Shown here piece after piece: positions 62,948 through 64,000 of a stretch of DNA of 64,000 bases. Below the pieces are notes generated by a model. It had not been told where the DNA came from. It saw only the letters and a list, made by a program, of their open reading frames with translations, and did not search any database. Made by a program: the position numbers and the translations under genes. The DNA is from Aeromicrobium ginsengisoli (GTDB taxonomy: Bacteria > Actinomycetota > Actinomycetes > Propionibacteriales > Nocardioidaceae). Position 1 is the stretch's first letter. Every line of letters starts with the position of its first letter. The DNA lies in assembly GCF_004134905.2 (NCBI RefSeq), contig NZ_SDPQ02000001.1, positions 868,001 through 932,000 on the forward strand, read 5' to 3'.

Positions 62948-64000
62948 GCGTCGTCCTTGTCGTTGTCGGTGGGCGCAAGGTGGCTGCGCTGGTGGGTCTT
63001 GTGCTCGTCGTATGCCGTGCGGGCCTGCTGGGTGCTGTCGAGAGCAGAGACCTCGGCCACCGGGACGTCCCACCATGCCGGACTGTCCGGAGCGGGGACC
63101 AGCGGGTCCGTCTCGACGTGGATCACGGTCGTCCGGCTGGACTGCTTGGCCTTGAGGACGGCCGCACGGAAGTCCTCGATGCCGTTGACCGACAGGACGT
63201 CGGCCCCGAGGCTCGCGGCATTGGCGGCGAGGTCGACCGGGAGGCGGTCGCCGTCGAGGCCGGTCTCGGTGCGGTAGCGGTACTGGGTGCCGAACCGCTG
63301 GGATCCCAGCGACTCCGACAGCGCGCCGATCGAGGCGAAGCCGTGGTTCTGCACCAGCACGACGATGATCTTGACGCCCTCGGCGACCGCGGTCACGAGC
63401 TCGGTGTTCATCATCAGGTAGGAACCGTCGCCGACCATGACGAACACGTCGCGCGCGTCCCGCTCGTCGAGGGCGGCCAGCTTGACGCCGAGTCCGCCGG
63501 CGATCTCGTAGCCCATGCAGGAGAAGCCGTACTCGACGTGATAGCCCTTGCGGTCGCGCGTGCGCCACAGCTTGTGCAGGTCGCCGGGCATCGAGCCGGC
63601 CGCGCACAGCACGACGTCGCGCGGGTCGGACAGCTCGTTGACGGCGCCGATGACCTGCGACTGGGCCGGCAGCGGTTGATGGTCCTGGTCGTACGCCGCC
63701 TGGACGATCGCGTCCCACTCCCCCGCGAGCTGCGTCGCCCGGGCAGTGTGGGCGGCGTCGGCCGTCCAGCCCTCGAGGGCCGGCGTGAGGGCGTTCAGAC
63801 CCTCGCGTGCGTCGGCCACGAGGCTGGTCGCGGCGAGCTTGTGCGAGTCGAAGACCGACACGTTGAGGTTGACGAACCGCACGTCCTCGGCAGCGAACAC
63901 CGTGCGCGACGCCGTCGTGAAGTCGCTGTAGCGCGTACCGACACCGATCACGAGATCCGCCTCAGACGCGAGGGCGTTGGCGGCCGTCGTGCCGGTGGCG
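62944..64000 (-). CDS. iolD: 3D-(3,5/4)-trihydroxycyclohexane-1,2-dione hydrolase, C-terminal part (cut by window end)
   Basis: About 351 C-terminal residues of a thiamine-diphosphate enzyme; the frame is open through base 64000 and continues outside. VGTRYSDFTTASRTVFAAED is a very typical IolD phrase, and the ThDP site is VMVGDGSYLMMNTELV (G-D-G-S...N). It opens the ring of the inositol-derived diketone. It is the first visible gene of the operon; iolB, iolC and iolE are presumably further upstream, outside the window. Confidence 0.95.
   Translation of the reverse strand, partial: ATGTTAANALASEADLVIGVGTRYSDFTTASRTVFAAEDVRFVNLNVSVFDSHKLAATSLVADAREGLNALTPALEGWTADAAHTARATQLAGEWDAIVQAAYDQDHQPLPAQSQVIGAVNELSDPRDVVLCAAGSMPGDLHKLWRTRDRKGYHVEYGFSCMGYEIAGGLGVKLAALDERDARDVFVMVGDGSYLMMNTELVTAVAEGVKIIVVLVQNHGFASIGALSESLGSQRFGTQYRYRTETGLDGDRLPVDLAANAASLGADVLSVNGIEDFRAAVLKAKQSSRTTVIHVETDPLVPAPDSPAWWDVPVAEVSALDSTQQARTAYDEHKTHQRSHLAPTDNDKDDA

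Noticed and set aside
62948..63718. Upstream extension of the mmsA reading frame
   Set aside because: The extension is in another frame of iolD; the ATG at 62947 matches the family start and overlaps the iolD stop.

Overview
The window is very GC-rich, uses many GTG starts, and carries gene orders typical of Actinobacteria: rne-rplU-rpmA-obg-proB-proA-nadD-rsfS, clpX next to clpP2-clpP1, folC-DUF4233, and a paired radical-SAM TIGR03960/TIGR03936 set. Protein flavour (HTTM/DUF5819 pair, bifunctional cytidylyltransferase/SDR, AbiEi/DUF559-type protein) suggests a Nocardioidaceae-like organism such as Aeromicrobium. The genus is inference. It looks like chromosome: no phage, transposase, CRISPR array or integrase was seen.

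Layout. 1-13.7 kb: cell-envelope and accessory genes (3' end of a beta-propeller protein, a patatin-like lipase, a CDP-ribitol-type fusion enzyme, a siderophore-interacting protein divergent from an M13 peptidase, an MFS pump, an HTTM + DUF5819 membrane pair, an acidic repeat protein with an LPDTG sorting signal, a secreted hypothetical and a secreted alpha/beta-hydrolase). A tRNA-Ala(GGC) with its own hairpin follows. 14-24 kb: the conserved housekeeping block, all on the minus strand, from the TIGR03936 gene through RNase E/G, L21, L27, Obg, ProB and ProA to a 47-residue membrane protein, NadD, RsfS and a histidine phosphatase.

23.97-28.8 kb: a 4.8-kb insertion separates TIGR03936 from TIGR03960. 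It holds an MFS gene and a LAL-type LuxR regulator flanked by two short related proteins; each short gene is preceded by the same 37-bp motif (30/37 identical). 30.8-32.0 kb: a protein with a Vsr-like (DUF559-type) C-terminal region sits between two pairs of ~55-bp palindromic repeats, and the downstream pair encodes its own C-terminus. These two modules are the best candidates for undescribed biology.

32-48 kb: a hypothetical, an F420-reductase-like protein, Ndk, then a GH13 alpha-glucosidase followed by a complete sugar ABC importer (binding lipoprotein, two permeases, ATPase). Next come ParB-like, metallophosphoesterase, DUF4233 and FolC genes on the minus strand, and MMPL and ValS on the plus strand. 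48-54.3 kb: cydAB, a saccharopine-dehydrogenase-like reductase, clpX, clpP2 and clpP1. 54.4-64 kb: one long minus-strand operon for inositol use: iolD (cut by the window end), mmsA/iolA, sugar-binding lipoprotein, permease, ATPase, three Gfo/Idh/MocA dehydrogenases and a hydroxypyruvate-isomerase-like protein, most joined by 4-bp overlaps.

A recurrent promoter layout is visible: TANNNT, then 6-8 nt, then ATG/GTG at the annotated start, in about 14 genes. This fits leaderless transcription and was used to choose several starts. No gene-free stretch longer than about 300 bases exists once the short genes and repeats are counted.
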